Source: a gamma proteobacterium symbiont of Stewartia floridana (GTDB taxonomy: Bacteria > Pseudomonadota > Gammaproteobacteria > Chromatiales > Chromatiaceae). From it: a DNA stretch of 64,000 nt. The DNA is taken from the NCBI GenBank assembly GCA_003676145.1, contig NAUB01000027.1, positions 62,001 through 126,000 on the forward strand, read 5' to 3'. The stretch's first letter is position 1. Each line of letters begins with the position of its first letter. The notes below the pieces were generated by a model. The model worked only from the letters and a program-made list of their open reading frames with translations. It made no database searches and was not told where the DNA came from. Positions 1 to 10,587 of this stretch are shown piece by piece. The position numbers and the translations under genes were made by a program.

Positions 1-3
1 AAA

Positions 4-40
4 CAGGCATAATAGTCTTCAAATAGTCTCACTATGCCTG
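4..40. terminator. Inverted repeat downstream of the adhesin gene
   Basis: An 8-bp perfect stem (CAGGCATA at 4-11, TATGCCTG at 33-40) encloses a 21-nt loop in which AATAGTCT occurs twice. It lies about 200 bp past the adhesin stop codon on the minus strand. There is no clear T-tract, so it could be a weak terminator or mRNA-end hairpin; this is an inference. Apart from it, nothing was recognised in 1-243. Confidence 0.3.
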
Positions 41-243
41 CTGTATTACCGGTACAGTAAAACCTCTCTATCTCTGTCTAATCAGATATAACGGATCTCC
101 AGATCATTGATGTTTTGCCTCTACCGTCTGGATCAGATCCGATCAGAACTTATGCCTGTTTTGTTCGCTTCCAACACCTTTCGATATACAGACAATCTTA
201 CAGATCAAAATAACTACCGAGACACGAAATCTGAGGAGCCTGT

Positions 244-3200
244 TTACCACTCAATACGCTCTACACCTTCAATCGTCAATTCAGAACCATCAGAAAAAGT
301 GATCTGACTGCTTGTTTCGGGATTCACGGAAAGTGCATTATCAGCGATATCATACTGTACCTGCTCACCATCTACTGAAATCGCCCATGGGTTGGAAGGA
401 TCCGCATTGGGGTCCGCATCCGGATTCAACTGCACCACATCCGTCCACCCTTCGCCTCTACCTTCATCAAAATAGTTTGCCCCATCAAATGGATTATTCG
501 CTTCATCCTCTGTGACTTCATGATCCAGATCTTGACTGTCATCAAAATCCCTTAAATCCGACAGCTCAGAAGACGCTTCACTGAACTCATACTCTGAGTC
601 CGTAGAAAGGCCTGAGTCATCATCCAACTCATCCCTGTGGTCCAGATCTTCCGAATCTTCCAGAAGGTCACTATCATCATCCCTGTACCCCAGATCCTCC
701 GAATCCTCCATGAGGTCGCTATCATCATCAGAAGTTGAGTAATTCTCCTCTTCGACTGACATGGCTTCCTGCACATCGGCGACATTGATCGCAATGGTCT
801 CTGTGAATGTATTACCGGTGGAATCTGTCACTCTAATCGATATCTGATGTGCACTACGATCCTCATAATCGATATCAGCACCATGGGTAACAACCAATTG
901 ATCACCAACAATTTCAAAATGTCCTGAATCATCCCGGATCAGATCGTAGCTAAACTGATCACCACTATCCTCATCGATTGCTGAGAGGGTTGCGACTACG
1001 GTTCCACTTGCAGAACCCTCTTCTACCACCCCACCCTGAACCTGGATGTCGGTCGGTGAAGAGTGGGACTCTTCATTCTCCTCGCGAAATCTATGGCCCC
1101 GTTGTGGATGCCGTTCGCCATGCTCGCTATTGCGGGGATGCTCATCCCATTCATCACGATGACCCCAACCTCTATGGTGTTCTCGGTCGTCATGCTCACC
1201 TCGTCCACGATGCTCTTCACGGTCATCCCGGCCACCACGACCTTGATGCTCTTCGCGGTCGTCCCGTCCGCCGCGACCTCGATGCTCTTCACGGTCGTCC
1301 CGTCCGCCGCGACCTCGATGTTCTTCGCGGTCATCCCGTCCGCCGCGACCTCGATGTTCTTCTCGATCTTCCCGGTCACCTCGTCCGCGATGCTCTTCAC
1401 GGTCGTCCCGTCCGCCGCGACCCCGATGTTCTTCGCGGTCGTCCCGTCCGCCGCGACCCCGATGTTCTTCTCGGTCATCCCGGTCACCTCGTCCACGATG
1501 TTCTTCTCGATCATCCCGTCCGCCGCGACCTCGATGCTCTTCACGGTCGTCCCGTCCACCGCGACCTCGATATTCTTCTCGATCATCCCGGTCACCTCGT
1601 CCTCGATGCTCTTCACGGTCGTCACGTCCACCGCGACCTCGATGCTCTTCGCGGTCTTCCCGTTCGCCTCGTCCTCGATGCTCTTCACGGTCGTCCCGGT
1701 CACCTCGCCCTCGATGTTCTTCGCGGTCGTCCCGGTCACCACGGCCTTGATCTTCTTCACCGTCATCCCGATCACCACGACCTTGATGTTCTTGCCCGCC
1801 CTCTTCTCCTCTGCCTTGGTTTTCATCATCTTTATCTGGATCACTAACTTCATGACCTCCAGATGAATCCGTATCACTATCGATGCCTTCTACATTTATG
1901 GTCAAAATGGTTTCAGCTTTCCCTCCCTGGTCATCTTCCACCACCACAGGCACTTCGATCGTCGCGCTTTCACCCCTATCCAGCCCTTCATATCCACTGG
2001 CATCAAAGCTATAGGAACCATCCGCATTAAGCGTCAGTCCTTCGATGTCCGCATTCGTAGAGAAAGACAAAGAGGATCCAATTGGTAAATCGATATCAGT
2101 TGCCTCCAGCTGCCCCCGAATGATCTCTCCCTCTTCTACTACGATTTCTTCTGCTACCACCGATGGTAAATCGTTGGTTCCTGTCACTGTAATCGTAAGG
2201 GTCGTCTCTGCTGTACCGCCATGATCATCCGTCACCACCACAGGCACTTCAAGGGTTTCTGTCTCACCTGCACCGAGTGATTGATAGGAGGAAGCATCAA
2301 AGCTGAATGAGCCATCCTCATATAAAGTCAGACCCTCAACTTCTGATGAGGTGGAGAAAGAGAGAGATGCACCTTCGGCCAGATCAACATCACCAGCTTT
2401 CAGCTGCCCTTTTACAAAGGCACCCTCTTCAACAGCAGTCTGCTGCGCTTCGGCGACCGGCGCATCATTGGTACCCGTAACGGTAATCGTCAGTGTGGTT
2501 TCTGCTGTTGCACCCTGGTCATCTGTGACCGATACCGGTACTTCAATGGATTGAGTCTCGCCAGCACTGAGAGATTGATAAGAAGAAGCGTCAAAGCTGT
2601 AGGATCCATCCTCATGTAAGGTCAGGCCTTCAACTTCTGATGAGGTGGAGAAAGAGAGAGATGCACCTTCGGCCAGATCGACATCACCAGCTTTCAGCTG
2701 CCCTTTTACAAAGGCACCCTCTTCAACAGCAGTCTGCTGCGCTTTGGCGACCGGCGCATCATTGGTTCCTGTGACGGTAATCGTCAGTGTGGTTTCAGCA
2801 GCAGCGCCCTGATCATCCGTCACGACCACAGGTACTTCAAAAGTTGCTGTCTCACCCTCACCAAGTGAATGATAGGATGAGGCATCGAAACTGTAGGAAC
2901 CATCCTGATATAACGTCAGTCCCTCAACTTCTGATGAGGTGGAGAAAGAGAGAGATGAACCTTCGGCCAGATCGACATCACCAGCTTCGAGCTGCCCCTT
3001 GACAAAGGCGCCCTCATCCAAAGCCACCTGTTCTGCCTCGGCTACTGGAGCATCATTGGTTCCTGTGACGGTAATCGTCAGTGTGGTTTCTGCTGTTGCA
3101 CCCTGGTCATCTGTGACCGATACAGGCACTTCAATGGTTTCTGCCTCACCCGCGCTGAGTGACTGATAAGAGGAAGCATCGAAACTGTAGGAACCATCCT

Positions 3201-6200
3201 CATTTAAGGTCAATCCTTCAACTTCCGATGAGGTGGAGAAGGATAGAGTTGAACCTTCGGCCAGATCAACATCATCAGCTTTCAGCTGTCCTTTTACAAA
3301 GGCACCCTCTTCAACAGAAGTCTGCTGCGCTTCGGTGACCGGTGCATCATTAGTTCCTGTGACGGTAATCGTCAGTGTGGTTTCAGCAGCAGCGCCCTGA
3401 TCATCCGTCACGACCACAGGTACTTCGAAATTTGCTGTCTCACCCTCACCAAGTGATTGATAGGATGAGGTATCGAAACTGTAGGAACCATCCTCATTTA
3501 AGGTCAGTCCTTCGATTTCTGACACAGTCGAGAAGGATAGAGTTGAACCTTCGGCCAGATCAGCATCACCAGCTTCGAGCTGTCCCTTGATAAAGGCACC
3601 CTCATCCACAGTCACCTGTTCAGCCTCAGCAACCGGTGCATCATTGGTTCCTGTGACGGTAATTGTCAGCGTAGTTTCATCAGGAACACCTTGATCATCA
3701 GTGACCGTTATCGGTACTTCAATAGTTTGAACCTCACCTGCGCCGAGCGATTGAAACGAGGAAGCATCGAAACTGTAAGAGCCATCTTCATTTAAGGTCA
3801 GCCCTTCGACTTCTGACACAGTGGTAAAACTGAGTGAAGCTCCCTCAGCCAGGTCAACATCACCAGCTTGTAGTTGACCTGTTAGCAATCCGCCCTCGTC
3901 TACTGTGACTTCTTGAGCTTCAGCTATAGGTACATCGTTAGTTCCCGTGACGGTAATCGTCAGCGTCGTTTCAGCAGTAGCACCTTGATCGTCAGTGACT
4001 GTTACTGGTACTTCTATGGATTGTGTCTCGCCTTCACCCAATGACTGATAAGAGGAAGCATCGAAACTATAGGAACCATCCTCATTTAAGGTCAGTCCTT
4101 CGATTTCTGACACAGTCGAGAAGGATAGAGTTGAACCTTCGGCCAGATCGACATCATCAGCTTTCAGCTGCCCTTTTACAAAGGCACCCTCTTCAACAGC
4201 AGTCTGTTGCGCATCGACACCCGGCGCATCATTGGTTCCTGTGACGGTAATCGTTAGTGTGGTTTCAGCAGCAGCGCCCTGATCATCCGTCACGACCACA
4301 GGCACTTCAAAAGTTGCTGTCTCACCCTCACCAAGTGATTGATAGGATGAGGCATCGAAACTGTAGGAACCATCCTGATATAACGTCAGACCCTCAACTT
4401 CTGATGAGGTGGAGAAAGAGAGATCTGTACTCTGGGCCAGATCAATATCACTTGCTTGCAACTGGCCGGTTAACAAACCACCCTCTTCCGCTGAGATCTC
4501 TTGGGCCTCTGCAACTGGATTGTCATTGGTACCCGTGACCGTAATCATCAGGGTTGTTTCAGCAGTAGCACCTTGATCGTCAGTGACCGTTACCGGTACT
4601 TCAATGGATTCAGTCTCGCCTTCACCCAATGACTGATAAGAGGAAGCATCGAAACTGTAAGAGCCATCTTCATCTAAGGTCAGCCCTTCGACTTCTGACA
4701 CAGTGGTAAAACTGAGCGAAGCCCCCTCAGCCAGGTCAACATCACTCGCTTGTAACTGGCCGGTTACCAAACCACCCTCTTCCGCTGAGATCTGCTGGAT
4801 CTCTGCAACTGGATTATCATTGGTACCCGTGACTGTAATTGTCAGTGTGGTCTCTGCAGCTGCGCCCTGATCATCTGAGACCGATACCGGCACTTCAATG
4901 GATCGAGTCTCGCCAGCACTGAGCGATTGATAAGAGGAAGCATCAAAACTGTACGAGCCATCCTCATTTAAAGTCAGCCCCTCAACTTCCGATGTAGTAG
5001 AGAACGAGAGCGCTGAGCCTTCGGCCAGATCAACATCGCCTGCTTCCAGTTGACCACTGATAAAGTTACCCTCATCTACAGCCACCTCTTCTGCCTCGGC
5101 AACCGGCGCATCATTGGTACCTGTAACGGTAATCGTCAGCGTGGTTTCTGCAGTAGAACCTTGATCATCAGAGACGACCACTGGTACATCGAGAGTTTCT
5201 GTCTCTCCCGCGCCAAGTGATTGATAGGATGAGGCATCGAAAGTGTAGGAACCATCATCATTTATAATCAGCCCTTCAACTTCTGATGAAGTAGAGAAAG
5301 AGAGCGCTGAGCCTTCCGCCAGATCTATATCGCCAGCTTTCAACTGCCCTTTTACTAACTCACCTTCCTCTACAGAAGTCTGTTGAGCTTCAGCAACCGG
5401 CACATCATTGGTCCCCGTGACTGTAATTGTCAGCGTGGTTTCTGCAGTAGCACCCTGATCATCCGTCACGACCACAGGCACCTCGAAAGTTGCTGTCTCA
5501 CCCTCACCAAGTGATTGATAGGAGGATGCATCGAAAGCGTAAGAACCATCCTCAGTTAAGGTCAGTCCTTCTATTTCTGACGCAGTCGAGAAGGATAGAG
5601 ATGAACCTTCAGCCAGATCAACATCACCAGCGTTCAGCTGCCCTTTTACAAAGACTCCCTCTTCAACAGTGGTCTGTTGCGCATCGGCAACTGGCGCATC
5701 ATTGGTACCCGTGACGGTAATCGTCAGTGTGGTATCAGCGGTAGCACCTTGATCGTCAGTAACAGCTACTGGCACTTCAATGGATTGAGCCTCGCCTTCA
5801 CCCAATGACTGATAAGAGGAAGCATCAAAGCTGTATGAACCATCCTCATTTAAAGTCAGACCTTCAACTTCTGATGAGGTGGAGAAAGAGAGAGATGAAC
5901 CGTCAGCCAGATCAACATCGCCCGCTTCCAGTTGACCACTGATAAAGTTACCCTCGTCTACAGCCACCTGTTCTGCCTCGGCAACCGGCGCATCGTTGGT
6001 ACCCGTGACCGAAATCGTCAGCGTGGTTTCTGCAGTTGCGCCCTGATCATCCGCAACGACTACAGGCACTTCGAAAATTGCTGTCTCACCCTCACCAAGT
6101 GATTGATAGGATGAGGCATCAAAAGTGTAAGAACCATCCTCATTTAAGCTCAGCCCTTCTATTTCTGATACAGTCGAGAAGGATAGAGTTGAACCTTCGG

Positions 6201-9200
6201 CGAGATCAACATCATCACCTTCGAGCTGTCCCTTTACTAAGGCACCCTCATCCACAGTCACCTGTTCTGCCTCAGTAACCGGTGCATCATTGGTACCCGT
6301 GACAGTTATCGTCAGCGTAGTTTCAGCAGTAGCACCCTGATCATCCGTGACCGTTACCGGTACTTCAATGATTTCAGTCTCGCCTTCACCCAACGACTGA
6401 TAAGAGGAAGCATCAAAGCTGTAAGAACCATCTTCGTTTAACGTCAGACCGTCAACTTCTGATGAGCTGGAGAAAGAGAGCGCCGAGCCTTCGGCCAGAT
6501 CAATATCGCCTGCTTCCAGTTGACCATTGACAAAGTTACCTTCATCTACAGCCGCCTGTTCTGCCTCGGCAACCGGTGCATCATTGGTGCCAGTGACTGT
6601 AATTGTCAACGTGGTTTCTGCTGTAGCACCCTGATCATCCGTGACCGTTACCGGTACTTCAATGATTTCAGTCTCGCCTTCACCCAATGACCGATAAGAG
6701 GAGGCTTCAAAACTGTAAGAACCATCCTCATTTAACGTCAGACCCTCAACTTCCGATGTGGAGGAGAAAGAGAGTAATGAGCCTTCCGCCAGATCCACAT
6801 CACCAGCTTTCAGCTGCCCCTTTACTGACACACCCTCTTCTACAGATGCCTGTTGCGCTTCGGCAACCGGTGCATCATTGGTACCCGTGACGGTAATCAT
6901 CAGCGTGGTTTCCGCTGTAGCACCCTGATCATCAGTCACCACCACGGGCACTTCGAGGAATTCTGTCTCACCCTCACCAAGTGATTGATAAGTGGAAGCA
7001 TCAAAGCTGTACGAGCCATCCTCATTTAAAGTCAGGCCTTCAACTTCTGATGAAGTGGTAAAGCTGAGTGTTGCCCCATCCACCAGATCTACGTCACTTG
7101 CCTGTAACTCACCAGTTATTAACCCACTCTCGTCTACTGAGACCTCATGGGCCTCTGCAATCGGGTTGTCGTTGGTGCCAATGACTGTTATTGTCAGCGT
7201 AGTTTCAGCCGTGCCACCCTGGTCATCAGTGACAGTTACTGGCACTTCAACAGTTTGAGACTCTCCTTCACCCAGTGATTGATATGCTGAGGTATCGAAA
7301 CTATAAGTGCCATCCTCATTTAACGTCAGACCCTCAATTTCCGATGTAGTGGAGAAAGAGAGCGTAGAGCCTTCCGCCAGATCCACATCACCGGCTTTCA
7401 ACTGCCCTTTTACTAGTTCACCCTCGTCTACAGATGTCTGTTGCGCTTCAGCAACCGGCGCATCATTAGTCCCTGTAACGGTAATCGTCAGTGTAGTTTC
7501 TGCCGTAGCACCCCGATCATCAGTCACCACCACAGGCACTTCGAGGAATTCTCTCTCACCCGCACCGAGTGATTGATAAGACGAAGCATCAAAGCTGTAC
7601 GAGCCATCCTCATTTAAAGTCAGGCCATCAACTTCTGATGAGGTGGTAAAACTGAGTGTCGTCCCATCCGCCAGATCTACGTCACTTGCCTGTAACCGGC
7701 CGATTAACAAACCACCCTCTTCCGCTGAGATCTGATGGGCCTCTGCGACTGGATTATCATTGGTACCCGTGACTGTTATAGTCAGCGTGGTTTCAGTGGT
7801 AGCACCTTGATCATCAGTAACCGTTACTGGCACTTCAATGAACTGAGTCTCGCCTTCGCCAAGTGATTGGTAAGAGTAAGCATCAAAGCTGTAGGATCCA
7901 TCCTCATTTAAGGTCAGCCCTTCAACTTCAGATAGAGTGGTAAAACTGAGTGAAGCCCCCTCAGCCAGGTCAACATCACTCGCTTGTATCTGGCCGGTTA
8001 ACAAACCACCCTCTTCCGCTGAGACCTGATGGGCCTCTGCGACTGGATTGTCATTGGTACCCGTGACCGTTATAGTCAGCGTGGTTTCTGCAGTAGCACC
8101 TTGATCATCAGTGACCGTTACCGGTACTTCAATGGTTTGAGTCTCGCCTTCGCCAAGTGATTGGTAAGAGGACGCAGCAAAGCTGTAGGAACCATCCTCA
8201 TTTAAAGTCAGGCCATCAACTTCTGATGAAGTGGTAAAACTGAGTGTCGCCCCATCTGCCAGATCAACATCATTGGCATGTAACTGGCCAATAACCAACC
8301 CACCTTCGTCCGCCGAGACCACATGCGCCTCTGCAACCGGGTTATCGTTTGTGCCAGTGACTGTAATCGTCAGTATGGTTTCCGCAGAAGCACCCCGGTC
8401 ATCCGTTACGGCCACAGGTACCTCAAGGGTTTCTGTCTCACCCGCACCGAGTGATTGATAAGAGGAAGCATCAAAGCTGTAAGAGCCATCCTCATTTAAA
8501 GTCAGGCCATCAACTTCTGATAAAACAGTAAAACTTAAAGCCGCGCCTTCAACCAGATCTACATCACTTGCCTGCAACTGACCGGTTACCAAACCACTCT
8601 CGTCTACTGAGACCTCATGAGCCTCTGCAACCGGTTTATCATTGGTTCCCGTGACGGTTATAGTCAGTGTGGTTTCCGCAACTGCGCCCTGGTCATCTGT
8701 GACCATTACTGCTACTTCTATGGTTTGAGTCTCTCCTTCGCCCAATGATTGATATACTGAGGCATCGAAACTGTAGGAACCATCTTCATTCAAGGTCAAC
8801 CCATCGACCTCTGATGCAGTAGTAAAACTGAGTACCGCACCTTCCGCCAGATCAACATCGCTTGCTTGAAGTTGACCGGTTAATAATTCGCCTTCTTCAA
8901 TTGTACTCCCTTGCGCTACAGCAACCGGGCCATCATTGGTACCGGTAATTGTTATGGATAGGGTTGTATGTGCAGTGGCGCCGTGTTCGTCGGTTACCGT
9001 GATCGGTATTTCGAGAATCTGGCGCTCTCCTTCTCCAAGGCCATTATAGTTTTCCGCGCTAAAGCTGTAGTGACCATCCAGACTCAGAACAAATCCATCC
9101 GGGAGGTGATTTCCATCAGATACGGCAAATGAGAGAACTGAATTGTCATCCACATCCGTTGCGAAGATTTCACCTTCGACCGTTGACGACCCCTCCGTCG

Positions 9201-10371
9201 CCTCAGCACTCTGCTCCGCCGCCACGATGGGCAGGTCATTGCTTCCATGAATAACCACCTGAATCTCGGTAGTCGTCACCTCACCCTGATCCGTGATAAT
9301 TTGCACCGGCACAACCAACGTCTGACTATCACCCACACCAAGATGTTGATAGGCCTCATGGGTAACATCCAGGTCGTAACTACCATCCTCATGCAGCACA
9401 AAACCAGCCGGAGCCTCTGTTTCGTCAAGTAGTGAAAAGGTTAAACTCTCTTCAGGTTCCTGCTCTTCATGGCTCGGTGAAGAGCCATCTTCGCTTATAG
9501 GATCTGCCTGCTCCTCTGGCACACCCAATACGATAACTGCTTCTTCAGCGTCTAGATCCACATTGATGACAACCGTTTCCTGATGGGTATTCCCCGATTC
9601 GTCGGTTATCTGAAAAGTCAGGCTGTGGGATGAGGATTGGGTTGTGTCTATATTGACACCTGGTTTGATTAATATCTGATTATTCACCAGCTCAAAATAA
9701 TCCCTACCTGAGCCAATCAACTCGTAGTTGTAACTCTGCTCAGTATGAGGGTTTGCCACCACTAAGTTAGCAACCACCAACTCTTGATCACCACCATCGA
9801 TTGACGACGCTTCCAATGGTTCGCCTGGTAGTGATTCCTGAACTGTGGAATCGAGCTTATCCACACCATAGTCTGGTTCGGGTTGTTCAATACCCAATGA
9901 AAAGGTATCTGGCGCGCTTTCGGTGGATGGGTCTACTGAAGGGACTGTTTCTTGTTGTGGTTGATTGTGAAGACCATGAACTTGTTGTGATCGGCTGTCA
10001 CCGGCAAAAACTGACGGAGTCGCCGCCACATCATCACTATTAGCGGTGGGGGCGGAGTTGGGTACTCTACTCTCTCTCGCCAGCGATTGATTACCATTCT
10101 CATTTGAATCCTGTTCAGCACCAACAGACGGATCTAATTTCACCGACGCAGTATCCGCTGCATCTTCAGCCTCTCTATGCAGTTTGTCGTCGGCTTTTTC
10201 AGCCATTGCCACATCAGCCTGGGCTACCTCATAATGATCGCTGCCCAGTACATCATCCGCCTCCAGGTCTTTACGAGAACCATCTTTCGCAATATCCCGC
10301 TCAAACAGCTCCTTTGTCGCCTTTTCCCGCTCTTCCAGTGAACCCCTGTTTTCACTGTTTTTATCAGCCAT
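244..10371 (-). CDS. Giant VCBS/cadherin-like repeat adhesin, probable type I secretion substrate
   Basis: A 3375-residue acidic protein with no Sec signal peptide. The first ~200 residues are charged and disordered. A cadherin-like segment follows (about residues 200-275). Next come about 25 tandem VCBS-type repeats of ~97 residues, each carrying a GTND or GSND motif and a LTLNEDGSYSFDASSYQSL-like core. Then there is an array of about 17 copies of a 12-residue Arg/Asp/Glu unit of the type RGRGDRDDREEH (coded around 1170-1800), another cadherin-like domain (coded around 780-1050), Asp/Ser-rich linkers, and a C-terminus ending in DGSELTIEGVERIEW. Such proteins form long Ca-stiffened fibres for surface or cell attachment, and the uncleaved C-terminus is the usual export signal. 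Classical GGxGxD RTX nonapeptides and an obvious LapA-type retention domain were not seen. GAGG lies 5 nt before the ATG. It faces a T1SS operon. The exact function is inferred. Confidence 0.9.
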   Translation of the reverse strand: MADKNSENRGSLEEREKATKELFERDIAKDGSRKDLEADDVLGSDHYEVAQADVAMAEKADDKLHREAEDAADTASVKLDPSVGAEQDSNENGNQSLARESRVPNSAPTANSDDVAATPSVFAGDSRSQQVHGLHNQPQQETVPSVDPSTESAPDTFSLGIEQPEPDYGVDKLDSTVQESLPGEPLEASSIDGGDQELVVANLVVANPHTEQSYNYELIGSGRDYFELVNNQILIKPGVNIDTTQSSSHSLTFQITDESGNTHQETVVINVDLDAEEAVIVLGVPEEQADPISEDGSSPSHEEQEPEESLTFSLLDETEAPAGFVLHEDGSYDLDVTHEAYQHLGVGDSQTLVVPVQIITDQGEVTTTEIQVVIHGSNDLPIVAAEQSAEATEGSSTVEGEIFATDVDDNSVLSFAVSDGNHLPDGFVLSLDGHYSFSAENYNGLGEGERQILEIPITVTDEHGATAHTTLSITITGTNDGPVAVAQGSTIEEGELLTGQLQASDVDLAEGAVLSFTTASEVDGLTLNEDGSYSFDASVYQSLGEGETQTIEVAVMVTDDQGAVAETTLTITVTGTNDKPVAEAHEVSVDESGLVTGQLQASDVDLVEGAALSFTVLSEVDGLTLNEDGSYSFDASSYQSLGAGETETLEVPVAVTDDRGASAETILTITVTGTNDNPVAEAHVVSADEGGLVIGQLHANDVDLADGATLSFTTSSEVDGLTLNEDGSYSFAASSYQSLGEGETQTIEVPVTVTDDQGATAETTLTITVTGTNDNPVAEAHQVSAEEGGLLTGQIQASDVDLAEGASLSFTTLSEVEGLTLNEDGSYSFDAYSYQSLGEGETQFIEVPVTVTDDQGATTETTLTITVTGTNDNPVAEAHQISAEEGGLLIGRLQASDVDLADGTTLSFTTSSEVDGLTLNEDGSYSFDASSYQSLGAGEREFLEVPVVVTDDRGATAETTLTITVTGTNDAPVAEAQQTSVDEGELVKGQLKAGDVDLAEGSTLSFSTTSEIEGLTLNEDGTYSFDTSAYQSLGEGESQTVEVPVTVTDDQGGTAETTLTITVIGTNDNPIAEAHEVSVDESGLITGELQASDVDLVDGATLSFTTSSEVEGLTLNEDGSYSFDASTYQSLGEGETEFLEVPVVVTDDQGATAETTLMITVTGTNDAPVAEAQQASVEEGVSVKGQLKAGDVDLAEGSLLSFSSTSEVEGLTLNEDGSYSFEASSYRSLGEGETEIIEVPVTVTDDQGATAETTLTITVTGTNDAPVAEAEQAAVDEGNFVNGQLEAGDIDLAEGSALSFSSSSEVDGLTLNEDGSYSFDASSYQSLGEGETEIIEVPVTVTDDQGATAETTLTITVTGTNDAPVTEAEQVTVDEGALVKGQLEGDDVDLAEGSTLSFSTVSEIEGLSLNEDGSYTFDASSYQSLGEGETAIFEVPVVVADDQGATAETTLTISVTGTNDAPVAEAEQVAVDEGNFISGQLEAGDVDLADGSSLSFSTSSEVEGLTLNEDGSYSFDASSYQSLGEGEAQSIEVPVAVTDDQGATADTTLTITVTGTNDAPVADAQQTTVEEGVFVKGQLNAGDVDLAEGSSLSFSTASEIEGLTLTEDGSYAFDASSYQSLGEGETATFEVPVVVTDDQGATAETTLTITVTGTNDVPVAEAQQTSVEEGELVKGQLKAGDIDLAEGSALSFSTSSEVEGLIINDDGSYTFDASSYQSLGAGETETLDVPVVVSDDQGSTAETTLTITVTGTNDAPVAEAEEVAVDEGNFISGQLEAGDVDLAEGSALSFSTTSEVEGLTLNEDGSYSFDASSYQSLSAGETRSIEVPVSVSDDQGAAAETTLTITVTGTNDNPVAEIQQISAEEGGLVTGQLQASDVDLAEGASLSFTTVSEVEGLTLDEDGSYSFDASSYQSLGEGETESIEVPVTVTDDQGATAETTLMITVTGTNDNPVAEAQEISAEEGGLLTGQLQASDIDLAQSTDLSFSTSSEVEGLTLYQDGSYSFDASSYQSLGEGETATFEVPVVVTDDQGAAAETTLTITVTGTNDAPGVDAQQTAVEEGAFVKGQLKADDVDLAEGSTLSFSTVSEIEGLTLNEDGSYSFDASSYQSLGEGETQSIEVPVTVTDDQGATAETTLTITVTGTNDVPIAEAQEVTVDEGGLLTGQLQAGDVDLAEGASLSFTTVSEVEGLTLNEDGSYSFDASSFQSLGAGEVQTIEVPITVTDDQGVPDETTLTITVTGTNDAPVAEAEQVTVDEGAFIKGQLEAGDADLAEGSTLSFSTVSEIEGLTLNEDGSYSFDTSSYQSLGEGETANFEVPVVVTDDQGAAAETTLTITVTGTNDAPVTEAQQTSVEEGAFVKGQLKADDVDLAEGSTLSFSTSSEVEGLTLNEDGSYSFDASSYQSLSAGEAETIEVPVSVTDDQGATAETTLTITVTGTNDAPVAEAEQVALDEGAFVKGQLEAGDVDLAEGSSLSFSTSSEVEGLTLYQDGSYSFDASSYHSLGEGETATFEVPVVVTDDQGAAAETTLTITVTGTNDAPVAKAQQTAVEEGAFVKGQLKAGDVDLAEGASLSFSTSSEVEGLTLHEDGSYSFDASSYQSLSAGETQSIEVPVSVTDDQGATAETTLTITVTGTNDAPVAEAQQTAVEEGAFVKGQLKAGDVDLAEGASLSFSTSSEVEGLTLYEDGSFSFDASSYQSLGAGETETLEVPVVVTDDHGGTAETTLTITVTGTNDLPSVVAEEIVVEEGEIIRGQLEATDIDLPIGSSLSFSTNADIEGLTLNADGSYSFDASGYEGLDRGESATIEVPVVVEDDQGGKAETILTINVEGIDSDTDSSGGHEVSDPDKDDENQGRGEEGGQEHQGRGDRDDGEEDQGRGDRDDREEHRGRGDRDDREEHRGRGEREDREEHRGRGGRDDREEHRGRGDRDDREEYRGRGGRDDREEHRGRGGRDDREEHRGRGDRDDREEHRGRGGRDDREEHRGRGGRDDREEHRGRGDREDREEHRGRGGRDDREEHRGRGGRDDREEHRGRGGRDDREEHQGRGGRDDREEHRGRGEHDDREHHRGWGHRDEWDEHPRNSEHGERHPQRGHRFREENEESHSSPTDIQVQGGVVEEGSASGTVVATLSAIDEDSGDQFSYDLIRDDSGHFEIVGDQLVVTHGADIDYEDRSAHQISIRVTDSTGNTFTETIAINVADVQEAMSVEEENYSTSDDDSDLMEDSEDLGYRDDDSDLLEDSEDLDHRDELDDDSGLSTDSEYEFSEASSELSDLRDFDDSQDLDHEVTEDEANNPFDGANYFDEGRGEGWTDVVQLNPDADPNADPSNPWAISVDGEQVQYDIADNALSVNPETSSQITFSDGSELTIEGVERIEW
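1170..1800 (-). repeat. 36-bp tandem repeat array inside the adhesin gene
   Basis: About 17 head-to-tail copies of a 36-bp unit encode the 12-residue charged motif. Copies differ at a few positions (RGD, RGGRD and RGERED variants), and phase is kept throughout. The unit has no stops on either strand, which creates long spurious plus-strand frames. Tandem DNA of this kind can change copy number by slippage; variability here is an inference. Confidence 0.9.
2150..9240 (-). repeat. ~290-bp tandem repeats encoding VCBS domains
   Basis: About 25 direct repeats of roughly 290-297 bp, each encoding one VCBS-like domain. Neighbouring copies are often nearly identical over 100 bp or more (compare 2341-2440 with 2641-2740), which suggests recent duplication or gene conversion. 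The outermost N-terminal copies (8900-9240) are more divergent. Confidence 0.9.
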
Positions 10372-10407
10372 GGTGCCTCTCTGGTAAGGAATTAATTTCC
10401 CGACGCC

Positions 10408-10436
10408 GAATGTTTCTTGTTTATAAAGCTTGTCAA
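10408..10436 (-). promoter_or_regulatory. Possible promoter of the adhesin gene
   Basis: A perfect TTGACA -35 hexamer is read on the minus strand at 10436-10431. The -10 at the expected distance (ACATTC or AACATT) is poor. The 216-bp gap between the divergent adhesin and secretion genes must hold both promoters. No good candidate was seen for the plus-strand operon. Confidence 0.3.
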
Positions 10437-10587
10437 CAGGTTATCGGCAAGCAACTGAAAAACCTTGTGCCAGCAGCTGTGCTCTATTAAATAAATTCCT
10501 GAAGCAGTCGATATCAGTAGTATCGCTCCTGACTAAACTCAACCAATACCCGGTTGTATGGCTGAACTGCCTTGATAATTTAAAAAT

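Noticed and set aside
244-1200. RTX nonapeptide (GGxGxD) region in the adhesin
   Set aside because: The Asp-rich C-terminus has DDDSDL-type repeats but no GGxGxD motif, so it is not called an RTX domain.
1170-1800. Regular 36-bp repeats as a CRISPR array
   Set aside because: Units are directly adjacent without unique spacers, stay in the reading frame, and no cas genes are present.
978-1866. Long plus-strand frames (289 and 267 residues) opposite the adhesin
   Set aside because: They arise because the 36-bp repeat has no stops on either strand. The products are low-complexity, and the minus frame is continuous with conserved adhesin domains.
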